Shown: positions 12,384 to 21,988, counted from the first letter of the stretch. The stretch is 45,689 nt of DNA from Paenilisteria rustica (GCF_013820765.1 NZ_JABJVM010000024.1:1-45689); one strand, 5' to 3'. Numbers and translations: made by a program. The notes: a model not told the origin generated them from the letters alone.

Positions 12384-13730
12384 CTATAGTTCCTTCTTGA
12401 TAACAGCTTTTCGCATCCACTTGCCCGATTTATAGCGCCATAGTCCGAGCATCGTCGCGCTGACCCAAGCCGCCGGTGTTGCCCACCACAAGCCCATATA
12501 ACCTAAAAATTGTGCCAAAATAAAACCGATAGCAAGTCGCGCTACCAATTCAAAAATTCCCATCCAAAGCGGAATAATCGCGTCCCCAGTCCCACGCAAT
12601 GTTTCGCGCACAACGAATAAAATCCCGACAACGACATAGAATAGCGATACAATTTTCAAATAACCTGTTCCAATTGATAAAGCTTCAGTCGCCGAACTAT
12701 CCAGAAACAGCGTCAAAAACTGATGCGCGAAAAGCTGTACTAATACAGTTAAGACTAAGCTGACGACAGTCACTACTTTTATCCCGGACCAAAAGCCTTG
12801 TTTCACCCGATCAATTTTACCAGCTCCTATATTTTGACCAGCGAACATCGAAGAAGCCGCACCGAATGCAATCCCAGGTTGATATGTCAGCGAATCAATC
12901 CTACTGGCTGCCGTATAAGCTGCAACAACTGTCGCGCCAAAACTATTAATCAAGCCTTGAATCGCCATATTTCCAATCGAAATAAACGAACCTTGTAACG
13001 CCGAAGGAAACGCAATTCGGAAAATTTCTTTAAAAATCGCGCTATCAAAATGAATATCCTTCTTTTTCAAACGCATGTATGGAATTTTGCGATAGCTATA
13101 AATAATGCATAAAATCGCCGAAACGAGTTGACTAAGAACAGTTGCCCAAGCGGCTCCTGCAACACCCATACCAAGTCCCACGACAAAAAGAAAACTTAGC
13201 GCAATATTGAGTAGTGACGAAATAATAAGAAAATAAAGTGGCGTAATCGAGTTTCCAAACGCCCTCAAAATCGCCGAAACCCCGTTATAAAGTCCCATTG
13301 GTAGTATTCCGATAAATAAAGTCGTCACAAAAAGCACAGAATCATCTAATATTTCTGTTGGTGTTCCTAAAAGCAGCAACAACGGTTTCGCGAGCAAAAT
13401 TCCGACGATCGTTAATGCCACAGACACCGAAACAATCATAATACTCGCCGTCGCAAGCACTCGTTTCAATCGCTTAAAATCCTGAAAACCGAAATATTGC
13501 GCCACAACAACGGAAACACCGCTCATTAATCCAATCACCAACGATAGAAAAAAGAAATTAAGTGCATTCGTCGCCCCAACAGCAGCAAGCGCGTTCACAC
13601 CAACAAATTTTCCGACAATCATCGCATCCACCATGACATAAAATTGCTGAAATAAGTTTCCAATTAGCATCGGCATCGCGAAATAAAAAATCGTTTTCGT
13701 CGGATTTCCAGTAGTCATGTCCTTAATCAT
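12384..13730 (-). CDS. MATE family multidrug/cation efflux transporter
   Basis: The 448-residue membrane protein has about 12 hydrophobic segments and the MATE hallmarks: PMLIGNLFQQFYVMVDAMIVG near the N terminus, and a second half beginning at IAFPSALQGSFISIGNMAIQGLINSFG. These proteins export cationic drugs or dyes using Na+ or H+ gradients. The start has a GGAGG ribosome site 10 nt upstream. It follows dnaN on the same strand, with a weak hairpin between them. I recall the same gene after dnaN in L. monocytogenes. Confidence 0.9.
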   Translation of the reverse strand: MIKDMTTGNPTKTIFYFAMPMLIGNLFQQFYVMVDAMIVGKFVGVNALAAVGATNALNFFFLSLVIGLMSGVSVVVAQYFGFQDFKRLKRVLATASIMIVSVSVALTIVGILLAKPLLLLLGTPTEILDDSVLFVTTLFIGILPMGLYNGVSAILRAFGNSITPLYFLIISSLLNIALSFLFVVGLGMGVAGAAWATVLSQLVSAILCIIYSYRKIPYMRLKKKDIHFDSAIFKEIFRIAFPSALQGSFISIGNMAIQGLINSFGATVVAAYTAASRIDSLTYQPGIAFGAASSMFAGQNIGAGKIDRVKQGFWSGIKVVTVVSLVLTVLVQLFAHQFLTLFLDSSATEALSIGTGYLKIVSLFYVVVGILFVVRETLRGTGDAIIPLWMGIFELVARLAIGFILAQFLGYMGLWWATPAAWVSATMLGLWRYKSGKWMRKAVIKKEL

Positions 13731-13764
13731 ACTCTGGCGCCTCCTTTTATGTATTCAAGTACAA

Positions 13765-13796
13765 CACAAAGCCCGCCCAATTTTCACTGAGCAGGC
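13765..13796 (-). terminator. weak terminator after dnaN
   Basis: On the minus strand GCCTGCTCA and TGGGCGGGC form a 9-bp stem with two G-U pairs. The tract that follows (TTTGTGTT) is a poor U run, so read-through into the MATE gene is likely. Confidence 0.5.
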
Positions 13797-13806
13797 AAGA
13801 TAATCT

Positions 13807-14952
13807 TTAGTACGTACGAACCGGCGTGATCAATTGTAAAATTTCATTTGGATTTTCCGCATCTTTTGGTCTAAGTACGAACGGACGCATCGTTCCCGAG
13901 AAAGAAATCTGGATATCCGCGCCATCAAAAGCACGCAACGCATCCATCATGTATTTCCCGTTAAATGAAATCTTCAATTCCTCACCAGTAAAGCTTTGAC
14001 TGAAAACTTTTTCAGAAACATTTCCGACCTCAGGTGAATTAGACGAAACTTCGACCTGACCGTTTTCCAAAGTCATTAATTTAATCACGTTATTACGATT
14101 TTCACGAGCAAGTAGGGAAGCACGATCAATCGCCTGTAAAAAGGATTTCGCATTAATAATTAAATCTGATTTCGTTTCCGTCGGGATAAGGCGAGAAGTA
14201 TCAGGATAACTGCCTTCCAAAAGACGCGAATAGAAAAGTAAATCCTTCAGTTTGAACAAAATTTGATTATTAGCAAGCACCATTTCAATCGAATCCGTAC
14301 CTTCATCCAAAATTTTATTCAATTCAGATAAACTTTTTCCAGGAATCACGATATTGTATTCCTCATCAATTTCGGTTGCTAGCGGAATTTCGCGTAACGC
14401 TAACCGGTGACTATCCGTTGCTACAGCAGTCAAGATATTATTCTTAATAATCCAGTTAACACCAGTCAAAACAGGACGAACCTCAATCGCCGAAACAGCA
14501 AAAACAGTCTGTCTAACAATATTTTTGAGGACAGAAATCGGGATTTGAATACTTTTACCAGCAGTCACTTCTGGTAATTTCGGATATTCTGCTGGATCAA
14601 GTCCAATCAAGTTAAACGACGCTTGCCCAGAACGAATGTTGGTTTGATAATTCGTCGTCACTTCAAGCTCCACACTGTCATCCGGTAAACGACGAACAAT
14701 ATCACTAAAATAATTCGCCTGCAAAACAATACCACCAAAACTCTCCACTTCCACTAGAATTTCGTCGTTTTCAATAAGAGGTATAAAAGCTTCAATCGAA
14801 ATATCAGAATCACTACCAGTTAATGTGACACCTTCATCATTCACTGTGATTTTAATACCTGTTAAAATTGGAATAGTAGTCCTTGAAGAAATAGCACGCG
14901 TCACTTCATTTACCGCCTGAACAAGACGATTGCGCTGAATTACAAATTTCAT
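13807..14952 (-). CDS. dnaN: DNA polymerase III beta subunit (sliding clamp)
   Basis: DnaN is the ring-shaped processivity clamp of the replicase. The start chosen is the ATG giving MKFVIQRNRL, with a GGGGGAA ribosome site; the open frame runs 14 codons further but those residues are not clamp-like. The product is 381 residues, with three repeated clamp folds. TTIPILTGIKI near the N terminus and the final ILQLITPVRTY are typical. It follows dnaA across a 279-bp gap that holds the second half of oriC. An extended -10 promoter (TGaTATAAT, minus strand, 14993-14998) lies 41 bp before the start codon and inside the unwinding region. Confidence 0.97.
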   Translation of the reverse strand: MKFVIQRNRLVQAVNEVTRAISSRTTIPILTGIKITVNDEGVTLTGSDSDISIEAFIPLIENDEILVEVESFGGIVLQANYFSDIVRRLPDDSVELEVTTNYQTNIRSGQASFNLIGLDPAEYPKLPEVTAGKSIQIPISVLKNIVRQTVFAVSAIEVRPVLTGVNWIIKNNILTAVATDSHRLALREIPLATEIDEEYNIVIPGKSLSELNKILDEGTDSIEMVLANNQILFKLKDLLFYSRLLEGSYPDTSRLIPTETKSDLIINAKSFLQAIDRASLLARENRNNVIKLMTLENGQVEVSSNSPEVGNVSEKVFSQSFTGEELKISFNGKYMMDALRAFDGADIQISFSGTMRPFVLRPKDAENPNEILQLITPVRTY

Positions 14953-14985
14953 GAGAATTCCCCCATTTTTAGTTTCTTTTTCTAA

Positions 14986-15152
14986 GTATAACATTATATC
15001 AAAATATGTTTAATTAATTAATAAAAAATCGTAGTAATAGTAATAGGGCCTGTGGATTTGTGGATAAGTATAGCTGAGCCTATCTCCCGCAAAGTTTTCC
15101 ACATGTTGATAACTTGTTGGTAAGTATGTTCCACTTATCCACATTATGCACA
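14986..15152. other. oriC, dnaA-dnaN part: DnaA boxes, DnaA-trio tract and unwinding element
   Basis: Seen on the minus strand going from dnaA to dnaN: TTATGCACA-like and perfect TTATCCACA boxes (15144-15152 one mismatch; 15135-15143 perfect), an inverted near-box pair (15095-15112), a perfect box (15059-15067) joined to a degenerate one (15051-15059), a short GGCC block, then a tract of 3-nt repeats (TATTACTATTACTAC, 15032-15046) and an AT-only stretch (14986-15029). Box, GC clamp, trio and AT-rich DNA is the layout of the bacterial basal unwinding system described for B. subtilis. Strand opening here is inferred from that match. Confidence 0.85.
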
Positions 15153-15231
15153 GCTTTAAAAAATGGAGGATATCATGATTCGGCTCTTTGAAAGCATCAA
15201 TTGGCTAACCTAGAGCCCAATATATAGTCCT

Positions 15232-16590
15232 TTAAAATAAACTCTGTGGTTTTCGCAAGTTTTTCTCAATCTCAGCCAAATCATTTTTCAAGTTTTGGTC
15301 GATTTTCAATAACTGAGAAATTTTTTCGTGCGCATGAATCACCGTAGTATGATCTCGGCCACCAAATTCTTCTCCAATTTTCGGTAGGGAAGCATCGGTC
15401 AGCTCACGAGAAAGATACATCGCGATTTGTCTAGGGTACGCAATACTTTTCGTCCGTTTTTTCGCTTTAAAATCTTCTAAACGAACGTGATAATATTCGC
15501 CAACAGCTTCTTGAATATCAGGAATTCGGATCACGTGGGATTTCGAATTTGGAATGATATCTTTCAAAGCCTCCGCAGCAAGATTCGCATTGATATCCTT
15601 ATTTACGAGGGACGAGTAGGCGACAACACGAATAAGCGCGCCTTCTAGCTCCCGAATATTGGAATCGATTTGGTTCGCAATGTAAAGCATCACTTCATTC
15701 GGAATATCCAGTCCGTCAGCTTTTGCTTTTTTACGTAAAATCGCAATCCGAGTTTCTAAATCCGGCGGCGTAATATCGGTAATCAGACCCCATTCAAAGC
15801 GCGAACGTAAGCGATCCTCAAGTGTTGGAATCTCTTTTGGCGGGCGATCACTAGAAATAATAATCTGTTTCTGCTCATCATAAAGCGTATTAAACGTATG
15901 GAAAAATTCCTCCTGCGTTCCTTCTTTACCAGCTAAAAACTGAATATCATCAATAAGAAGCACATCGACATTACGATATTTATTACGAAATTCTTCGGCT
16001 TTATTTTCTCGAATAGAGTTAATGAACTCGTTTGTGAATTTCTCACTAGAAAGATACATGACCTTCGCGTTTGTTTTATGCTCTAAAACATAATGGCCAA
16101 TTGCGTGCATTAAATGCGTTTTTCCAAGTCCAACACCACCATAAATAAAGAGCGGATTATAGGCTTTGGCCGGCGCTTCAGCTACTGCAAGTGAGGCTGC
16201 ATGGGCAAAACGGTTGCCCGATCCAATAACAAAAGTATCAAAAACATAACGCGGATTTAGCATGTGTTTGGAGTTCGCTTCGTCCAAGTCCTCATCTAAA
16301 TTACGCGGTTTTGGTGGAATATAGTTATCAAATACCTCATCTTGTTCCCCATCGATAAATCGAACATCAAAATTTTCTCCCGTAATTTCTTGTAGGATAT
16401 TAGCGATGAACTGTGAATAACTTTTCTCAAGCCAATCACGAACAAAATTGTTTGGAGCTGTCACGATAAACGTATTTCCTTCAAGTGAATGCGCAGTGGT
16501 AGATTTCATCCAAGTATCATAACTTGGCTTACTCATATTTTGCTTGACGATACGTAAGGTTTCTTTCCATATGTCTTCCATTGTTTGCAC
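15232..16590 (-). CDS. dnaA: chromosomal replication initiator DnaA
   Basis: DnaA binds TTATCCACA boxes and opens oriC when bound to ATP. The 452-residue protein has domain I ([14 protein letters not shown]), a short acidic linker (about 85-108), the AAA+ domain with Walker [10 protein letters not shown] (151-159) and Walker B LLIDDIQF, and domain IV with the DNA-binding signature [15 protein letters not shown]. The sequence looks close to Listeria DnaA. The start is GTG at 16590, supported by an AAGGGGGG ribosome site; a Met three codons in is the alternative. Boxes on both sides of the gene suggest autoregulation. Confidence 0.98.
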   Translation of the reverse strand: MQTMEDIWKETLRIVKQNMSKPSYDTWMKSTTAHSLEGNTFIVTAPNNFVRDWLEKSYSQFIANILQEITGENFDVRFIDGEQDEVFDNYIPPKPRNLDEDLDEANSKHMLNPRYVFDTFVIGSGNRFAHAASLAVAEAPAKAYNPLFIYGGVGLGKTHLMHAIGHYVLEHKTNAKVMYLSSEKFTNEFINSIRENKAEEFRNKYRNVDVLLIDDIQFLAGKEGTQEEFFHTFNTLYDEQKQIIISSDRPPKEIPTLEDRLRSRFEWGLITDITPPDLETRIAILRKKAKADGLDIPNEVMLYIANQIDSNIRELEGALIRVVAYSSLVNKDINANLAAEALKDIIPNSKSHVIRIPDIQEAVGEYYHVRLEDFKAKKRTKSIAYPRQIAMYLSRELTDASLPKIGEEFGGRDHTTVIHAHEKISQLLKIDQNLKNDLAEIEKNLRKPQSLF

Positions 16591-16621
16591 TATGTTCCCC
16601 CCTTTTCATTAAACATAAAAG

Positions 16622-17070
16622 TTATCCACAGATGGATAGAGCCGTGGATAAAGTTATACAGGGGTTGTTTAGAAGTTATCCACAAAGTAAAAGTTGACTG
16701 TGGATAAATAATGTTATCCCCAAATAATTTTCTATTCGACAATTGATATAATATCAGAAAAACATCACAATCGCAAGGGATTTCAAATTCTATCCACAAA
16801 GTTATGAAGATGTTGAGAAAAGATGTCCACAGGATATGAGCTTGTGCATAACTTGTGAACTAGGTCGGGATAAAAAAATATCCAAAAAACAGTTATCCAC
16901 AAGTGATTGTGGTTAACTATCGTAAAATGTGCATAACTTTTCAGTATATTTAAGAGTTATCCACAGAAAAAGTGGGTTTTAGCGTACTTACCTACATTTA
17001 CTGAGATTATCCACAAGAAAAGAAGGAGTAAAAAGTCTTTGAAAAAATTTTTAAAATAACTATATATCAG
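16622..17070. other. oriC, dnaA-rpmH part: main DnaA-box cluster
   Basis: Six perfect DnaA boxes were read: 16622-16630, 16676-16684, 16893-16901, 16957-16965 and 17007-17015 (plus) and 16699-16707 (minus). One-mismatch boxes are at 16643-16651, 16714-16722, 16790-16798, 16843-16851, 16908-16916 and 16928-16936. AT-rich DNA follows at 17041-17070. All flanking genes run outward from this gap. The 16591-17218 gap otherwise holds the dnaA and rpmH promoters. Confidence 0.93.
16748..16776 (-). promoter_or_regulatory. dnaA promoter
   Basis: Minus strand: TTGCGA (16771-16776), 17-bp spacer, TATTAT (16748-16753) with an extended TG. DnaA boxes lie on both sides of it (16790-16798 upstream, 16714-16722 and 16699-16707 downstream), which fits repression by DnaA. 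Confidence 0.65.
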
Positions 17071-17131
17071 TTTGAAAATATGGTATTATGGAAGATAGAG
17101 TGTTTATATTCTACTTTGTTCCGAGGTATTA

Positions 17132-17160
17132 TTGACAAATCCGATATATTTCTGTACAAT
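17132..17160 (+). promoter_or_regulatory. rpmH promoter
   Basis: TTGACA (17132-17137), 17-bp spacer and TACAAT (17155-17160) make a near-consensus sigma-A promoter, 58 bp before the rpmH start. Confidence 0.8.
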
Positions 17161-17218
17161 GTCTAAGACTGTCTATACGAGTAAATTTGTAATAGACCCT
17201 TACTAGGAGGTGTAATTA

Positions 17219-17353
17219 ATGAAAAGAACATACCAACCAAGCAAGCGTAAAAGAAAAAAAGTACATGGTTTCCGTCAACGTATGAGTTCTAAAAACGGAC
17301 GTAGAGTTTTAGCTAGTCGTCGCCGTAAAGGAAGAAAAGTTTTATCTGCGTAG
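17219..17353 (+). CDS. rpmH: 50S ribosomal protein bL34
   Basis: The 44-residue product [20 protein letters not shown]... is the highly conserved, very basic L34, complete to the [12 protein letters not shown] end. It has an AGGAGG ribosome site 8 nt upstream and a strong own promoter and terminator. It is the first gene on the side of oriC opposite dnaA, the standard place in Firmicutes. Confidence 0.97.
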   Translation: MKRTYQPSKRKRKKVHGFRQRMSSKNGRRVLASRRRKGRKVLSA

Positions 17354-17383
17354 ACCACTGAAAAAGACTCAGTGGTTTTTTTT
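17354..17383 (+). terminator. Rho-independent terminator of rpmH
   Basis: ACCACTG and CAGTGGT form a perfect 7-bp stem, followed by eight T. It begins directly after the TAG stop codon. Partial read-through to rnpA is usual in this arrangement. Confidence 0.9.
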
Positions 17384-17402
17384 AATTTCAGGCAGAGTAA
17401 CC

Positions 17403-17449
17403 GTTAATCTATCAGTCACTTCCTATATAGGGAGATCTGATAGGTTAAC
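17403..17449 (+). other. long hairpin in the rnpA leader
   Basis: The 13-nt arms GTTAATCTATCAG and CTGATAGGTTAAC pair with one G-U. The 21-nt loop contains the self-complementary CCTATATAGG. No U run follows, so it is not a normal terminator; it may be a processing site or leader structure. Confidence 0.5.
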
Positions 17450-17495
17450 AAGGGTGCATGTATGAAAGATAATCTGATTAGAAGATGGAGATTTT

Positions 17496-17849
17496 ATGAA
17501 AAAAGCATATCGAATAAAAAAAGATGATGAGTTTCAACGCGTATTTAAAAAAGGGAAGTCGTTTGCGAATCGCCAATTTGTCGTTTACATATTAAAAAGG
17601 GAAGATTTGGCGCATTTTCGAATAGGACTTTCTGTGAGTAAAAAAATTGGAAACGCTGTCGTACGTAATCGTATTAAACGATGTATTAGGCAATCCTTTC
17701 ATGAGCTGAATGAGCAAATTGATTCAGGTTATGACTATATTATCATCGCCAGGAAACCGGCGGCCAATATGGATTTTCATGAAATTAAGAAAAGTTTGAT
17801 GCATGTTTTGAAATTATCAAGAGTTTTGAAGCAGCCTCAGAAAAAGTAG
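17496..17849 (+). CDS. rnpA: ribonuclease P protein component
   Basis: RnpA is the basic protein cofactor of RNase P, which removes the 5' leader of tRNA precursors. The 117-residue product has the RNR motif in [15 protein letters not shown] and an N-terminal [14 protein letters not shown] segment typical of the family. A GGAG site lies 5 nt before the ATG. It sits between rpmH and yidC in the same direction, the conserved order. Confidence 0.96.
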   Translation: MKKAYRIKKDDEFQRVFKKGKSFANRQFVVYILKREDLAHFRIGLSVSKKIGNAVVRNRIKRCIRQSFHELNEQIDSGYDYIIIARKPAANMDFHEIKKSLMHVLKLSRVLKQPQKK

Positions 17850-17891
17850 TTTTATGGAAAGAATACAGGCGGAGAGTGGAGGTAGCACTAT

Positions 17892-18755
17892 TTGAAGAAG
17901 AAAATGAGTTTGAAAAAGAAGTTGATCTTTGCAGGACTAATGATGGGACTACTAGCAGTTCTAGCGGGGTGTGGTGTTTCAACTGATCCAATCACATCGG
18001 AGTCATCAGGATTTTGGAGTCATTACATTGTTTATCCATTATCACAAGTAATTATCTGGTTTGCGGAACTTTTTGGTGGCAACTATGCGATGGGGATTAT
18101 CATGACAACCGTTGCGATTCGATTACTGATCATGCCATTAATGATTAAACAGCTGAAGAGCCAAAAAGCAATGACAGCGATGCAACCACAAATTAAAGAA
18201 CTACAAGAAAAGTACAAATCAAAAGATAACGAGACGAAACAAAAATTACAGCAAGAAACAATGCGTTTATATCAAGAAAACAATGCAAATCCAATGATGG
18301 GTTGTTTACCATTATTAATCCAAATGCCGATTTTACTTGGATTCTACCAAGCGATTAGTCGGACAGCGGAGATTAAGACGCAAGATTTCTTGTGGATGAC
18401 ACTCGGCGATAAAGATCCATATTTCATTTTGCCAATTTTAGCAGCATTGACGACGTTTATTTCTTCTAAATTGTCGATGATGGGCCAAACGCAGCAAAAT
18501 AAATCAATGAACATGATTATTTACTTCATGCCGTTGATGATCCTATTTGCGGGTATCAGTTTGCCGTCAGCACTAGCACTTTACTGGGTTGTCGGAAACA
18601 TATTTACGATTTTCCAAACGATGTTAATTAATAATCCATTCAAGGCTAAACGCGAAGCTGCGGCTTTGGAAGAGGCTAAGAAGGAAGAAGAAAGACTTAA
18701 AAAGAAAGCAGCGACAATGTCTGCATCGAAAAAGGGAGGTAAGAAAAGAAAGTGA
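17892..18755 (+). CDS. yidC: membrane protein insertase YidC (SpoIIIJ type, lipoprotein)
   Basis: YidC inserts and folds membrane proteins, alone or with SecYEG. The 287-residue product has a lipoprotein signal with lipobox LAGC (Cys27), five hydrophobic segments, and a lysine-rich tail that can bind ribosomes. The start is TTG at 17892, set by a GGAGG site 9 nt upstream; Met5 would be too far from it. Its stop overlaps the jag start by 4 bp (GTGA), so the two are translationally coupled. A second YidC paralog, if present, is outside the window. Confidence 0.95.
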   Translation: MKKKMSLKKKLIFAGLMMGLLAVLAGCGVSTDPITSESSGFWSHYIVYPLSQVIIWFAELFGGNYAMGIIMTTVAIRLLIMPLMIKQLKSQKAMTAMQPQIKELQEKYKSKDNETKQKLQQETMRLYQENNANPMMGCLPLLIQMPILLGFYQAISRTAEIKTQDFLWMTLGDKDPYFILPILAALTTFISSKLSMMGQTQQNKSMNMIIYFMPLMILFAGISLPSALALYWVVGNIFTIFQTMLINNPFKAKREAAALEEAKKEEERLKKKAATMSASKKGGKKRK

Positions 18756-19372
18756 GAGATATAACTGCGCAAGGCCAAACCGTTGAAGAAGCAATTCAAA
18801 ACGCGTTGAAGGACTTAGGCACAACGCGGGAAAAAGTAGACGTGGAAATCATGGACGCTGGTAAAAAAGGTATTTTCGGGATTGGTTCAAGGCTTGCGAT
18901 GGTTAAGGTCATCGAGAAGCATAACCAAATCGAAACGGCTGTCCAGTATGTGATGGATGTGGCTACAAAAATGGGGGCTGAGGTCTCTGTTGATGTCTCT
19001 GAAAAAGGTAAGGAAGTCAGCATTCAAGTGTCAGGAAACAACCTAGGCTTGCTGATTGGAAAACATGGTCAAACGTTAAACGCGTTGCAATATTTGACGC
19101 AACTGATCGCAAACAAAGATACGACGCAATTCAAAAACGTCGTCGTGAATGTTGGTGATTATCGAGAACGTCGTGATGAAACACTGACTTTATTGGCTAA
19201 AAAAATGGCAGATAAAACAGTGAAGACGCGTCGAGTTGTTCATTTGGAGCCAATGCCTTCGTTTGAACGGAAGATCATTCATGCGATTTTGAGCGAAGAT
19301 AAGCGTGTGGAAACACATTCAGAAGGTCGCGAACCATATCGTTATATTGTCATTAAGCCTATAAAAGGGTGA
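18752..19372 (+). CDS. jag: RNA-binding protein Jag (KhpB/EloR)
   Basis: Jag has an N-terminal Jag domain, a KH domain and a C-terminal R3H domain; with KhpA it binds RNA and in streptococci affects cell elongation. All parts are seen here: AQGQTVEEAIQNALKDLG at the N terminus, a KH loop at LLIGKHGQTLNALQYL, and the R3H region around RRVVHLEPMPSFERKIIH. It is 206 residues, starting at GTG inside the yidC stop. In many Firmicutes mnmE follows; here the pnkp-hen1 cassette is found instead, in convergent direction. Confidence 0.95.
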   Translation: MRDITAQGQTVEEAIQNALKDLGTTREKVDVEIMDAGKKGIFGIGSRLAMVKVIEKHNQIETAVQYVMDVATKMGAEVSVDVSEKGKEVSIQVSGNNLGLLIGKHGQTLNALQYLTQLIANKDTTQFKNVVVNVGDYRERRDETLTLLAKKMADKTVKTRRVVHLEPMPSFERKIIHAILSEDKRVETHSEGREPYRYIVIKPIKG

Positions 19373-19376
19373 AAAA

Positions 19377-19419
19377 AAGAAGCTTCTCCGAGAAAAAGAT
19401 CGGAAAAGCTTCTTTTTTT
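19377..19419. terminator. bidirectional terminator between jag and pnkp
   Basis: AGAAGCTT and AAGCTTCT form an 8-bp stem that continues with TCCG/CGGA after one mismatch. Seven T follow on the plus strand and seven A precede, so it can stop both jag and the convergent pnkp transcript. Confidence 0.85.
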
Positions 19420-19420
19420 G

Positions 19421-19436
19421 TGTTTCACGTGAAACA
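19421..19436. promoter_or_regulatory. parS site (perfect)
   Basis: TGTTTCACGTGAAACA matches the ParB/Spo0J consensus at all 16 positions. It sits in the 65-bp space between the jag and pnkp stops, directly after the shared terminator. Confidence 0.93.
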
Positions 19437-19437
19437 T

Positions 19438-21987
19438 TTATAAGCGTGGATCAATGTCTCGTTCTTTCTCAACTTCGAACAATAGGTTTGCTGCAGTTTC
19501 ATTGAACTGCTGATTTGTCGGTGAGATTTCCGTCCATTTTGTTGCTAGTAATTTGGAACCAAGAGACCATTCATTAATGGAGGTTCGCAGTTTCTTATGG
19601 ATGCTTTTTTGTTTGATTAGTTTGTTGAATTTGTGTGGGAATTGGAAGTCGTACCCGTAAATGATAGATAGGTAGTCCATATTTCGAACTTTCATATAAG
19701 GCGCGATGTGTGGACTTAGTTTTTCTGGTTTTATCACGATACCTTCCATTTTGTTTGTGGTTGTGATGGTTGAAAAATATTGCTCGGCGATGGTGTGATA
19801 ATCGGGATTCGTGAGATCAAGCGATACGAAAGTGTCATCATTTAGAAAGCTGTACATTTCCGAGGTCGGCCATGCAGGGATATGCTCGGTTCCATCTTGA
19901 TAGATTATTTTTAGTAAGGAAAAGGCTTTGTAATCAAGATCGGATTCTGCTGCGTAAATGTCTAGTTGCTGTTTGTAAGTGTTTAGAGCTTCTTTGTGCT
20001 GCGCTAAATCTGTGTGTATTTGCTTGATTTGATGCAGGGGTTTGTAGTTTTGATAGAGTCGCGAGCTATATTTTTCGTTTAATTCCTTTTTCGTGAGTTG
20101 GGTTTGATAGGTTTCGAAATCAGTAGCGTCATATTCGGTGATGAGTTGACCTAGACTCTCGTCAAAACCATGTCTTTGCAAAAAGGCTAGCTCGGTTTCC
20201 AGCGCAGTTTGGATCGGCTGGAATTGTTTTTCGATGAGTTCCTTGCCAAGTGCTTGCCATGGAAGGAGTTCGCCATCTAGAATGAGCATTTGAATTTTGT
20301 TTTGCTCCATGTATTCTGCAAACCGGGTATGCAAGGCTTGGTAAATTGGTGCCAAGTCAATATGAGTTATTTTGAAGCCATTTCGACTGACTGCGAAACT
20401 GTGTTTTGTATTTTTATGCAAGTAGATGTTGCAGCGCGATCCCATATATTTTGGCTGTAGGACAACATGAGAAATACCTTTTTCGGCAAAATAGTGTAGT
20501 CCTTTTTCTAAGGATTCCAGATTGTTTGTCGCTAGGTCTTTTGGTGCGGGTGACATGGTTCCAGAGATAAAGTTGATTTTATTTTCGCCGATATAGTGTA
20601 ATCTTCTCAAGGATTCCGTATCGAGCTCGGAAATCTGAACGGTGTGTTCGCGCTTGAATAGCATTGGAAGTTCTCCAGCGAGTTGTTGATTTTCTGACCG
20701 CACGGATTTGAACAGGGGTTTTCGATATTTTAAGGTGACGGCTGTCAATTCATTACCGTGAGCGCATCCAGTATCTAGATGTAATTTGTTTTTTATGCGA
20801 AATGCTTGTTTTGCTGCTACATGTCCAAAAATATGGTATGGATAATTATTCACGGCTTCGTTCTCTAAAAAGGCTAACTGTTCTTGAACGGGTCTTGTTC
20901 GATCTAGGTGGAAGTTTCGTTGGTGGCGCATGGAGTTTCCGTCAAGTTTGCCGATATATTTATTTTGGCATGGTGAATGTGTGACATAAAAGGATGCTGT
21001 TTCTTCGCCAATATAGCGATAAAAGGGTTTTGCTAAGTGGAAAAGTTGTTCGAATTTCGAAAATAGCTCGGGATCCGCGACAAGGTCTGGAATCGAGTCG
21101 AAATAGTTATCGACAATTTCTTGATTGGCTCCCTTAATTTCACCCAAAATATATTTATGAACAAAGTTTTCATGGTTTCCGAGTACAAATAGGAAATATT
21201 GCTGATTTTCGTGTAGAAATTCAGTGATTTCGCGTGTATTTTTTCCTTTATCAATCCAATCGCCGACAAGAATGATTTTATGAGGACTGTGGGTGATTAT
21301 ATTATTCTCAATTTTGCAACCCAGTTTGTGTAGAAGTGATTTTAGTTCGCTCGTACATTCGTGAACATCGCCAATCATCGTGTAGGTCTCGTTTGTTGGG
21401 AGGAGTGTGTCACAGAACTGTGTTTTATTCTGGATGTTGATTGTATAGTTCGTGAAATTTTTAGCTCGAATCCGGTGAATTTGATGGTATTGTTCGCGTG
21501 CGATATTAGGTAGAATTTCTTTTTTTAGGCGAGTAATATGTTTGGAAATCAACTTTTTGGAGCGCTCGCTGGCATAATAATCATCGCGATCACGATAGTC
21601 AAAAAGAACGACTTCGACATTATAATTGTTATTTTTAGCTGTTTCACGAACTTTTTCACGGAAGTCAGCGGTTAGTCCGGTTGTATCTAAAACTACAAAT
21701 TCGGCGTTGATTGGGAATTTTGTGACCATATCTAGTTTTTTGAATAAGAGTTCGAACGTTTGATCACTTGCTTCTAGCATAATTTGGGCATATTTATCGT
21801 AATCGTGACCAAGGATTTCTTGGCGAATCGTGTCGGAGGACAAATACTGAACGTTTGCTTGGAAATTCTTGTCGGGTTCGGAAAATTGAAGTTGAGGTAT
21901 CAACGTTTCTTGTGCAAATGTGGATTTTCCGCATTCTGTTGGACCAACAAGCAGGAAAATGGTGTGTAGTTGTGTATTTATTTCCAT
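19438..21987 (-). CDS. pnkp: polynucleotide kinase-phosphatase Pnkp (bacterial RNA repair, with ligase domain)
   Basis: Bacterial Pnkp heals and seals broken RNA together with Hen1. The 849-residue protein has the three expected modules. The kinase P loop is GPTECGKST (15-23). The metallophosphatase has GDVHE (206-210), GDWIDKG (241-247), GNHE (269-272) and later HxFGH and DTGC motifs. The C-terminal adenylyltransferase/ligase domain starts near KYMGSR (nucleotidyl lysine K512) and has ILDGELLPW and EGIVIKPEK further on. A GGAGG site lies 6 nt before the ATG and overlaps the hen1 3' end; the gap is 1 bp. This pairing is the known Clostridium thermocellum-type system. Damage source (for example ribotoxins) is not shown by the sequence. 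Confidence 0.93.
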   Translation of the reverse strand: MEINTQLHTIFLLVGPTECGKSTFAQETLIPQLQFSEPDKNFQANVQYLSSDTIRQEILGHDYDKYAQIMLEASDQTFELLFKKLDMVTKFPINAEFVVLDTTGLTADFREKVRETAKNNNYNVEVVLFDYRDRDDYYASERSKKLISKHITRLKKEILPNIAREQYHQIHRIRAKNFTNYTINIQNKTQFCDTLLPTNETYTMIGDVHECTSELKSLLHKLGCKIENNIITHSPHKIILVGDWIDKGKNTREITEFLHENQQYFLFVLGNHENFVHKYILGEIKGANQEIVDNYFDSIPDLVADPELFSKFEQLFHLAKPFYRYIGEETASFYVTHSPCQNKYIGKLDGNSMRHQRNFHLDRTRPVQEQLAFLENEAVNNYPYHIFGHVAAKQAFRIKNKLHLDTGCAHGNELTAVTLKYRKPLFKSVRSENQQLAGELPMLFKREHTVQISELDTESLRRLHYIGENKINFISGTMSPAPKDLATNNLESLEKGLHYFAEKGISHVVLQPKYMGSRCNIYLHKNTKHSFAVSRNGFKITHIDLAPIYQALHTRFAEYMEQNKIQMLILDGELLPWQALGKELIEKQFQPIQTALETELAFLQRHGFDESLGQLITEYDATDFETYQTQLTKKELNEKYSSRLYQNYKPLHQIKQIHTDLAQHKEALNTYKQQLDIYAAESDLDYKAFSLLKIIYQDGTEHIPAWPTSEMYSFLNDDTFVSLDLTNPDYHTIAEQYFSTITTTNKMEGIVIKPEKLSPHIAPYMKVRNMDYLSIIYGYDFQFPHKFNKLIKQKSIHKKLRTSINEWSLGSKLLATKWTEISPTNQQFNETAANLLFEVEKERDIDPRL

Positions 21988-21988
21988 A

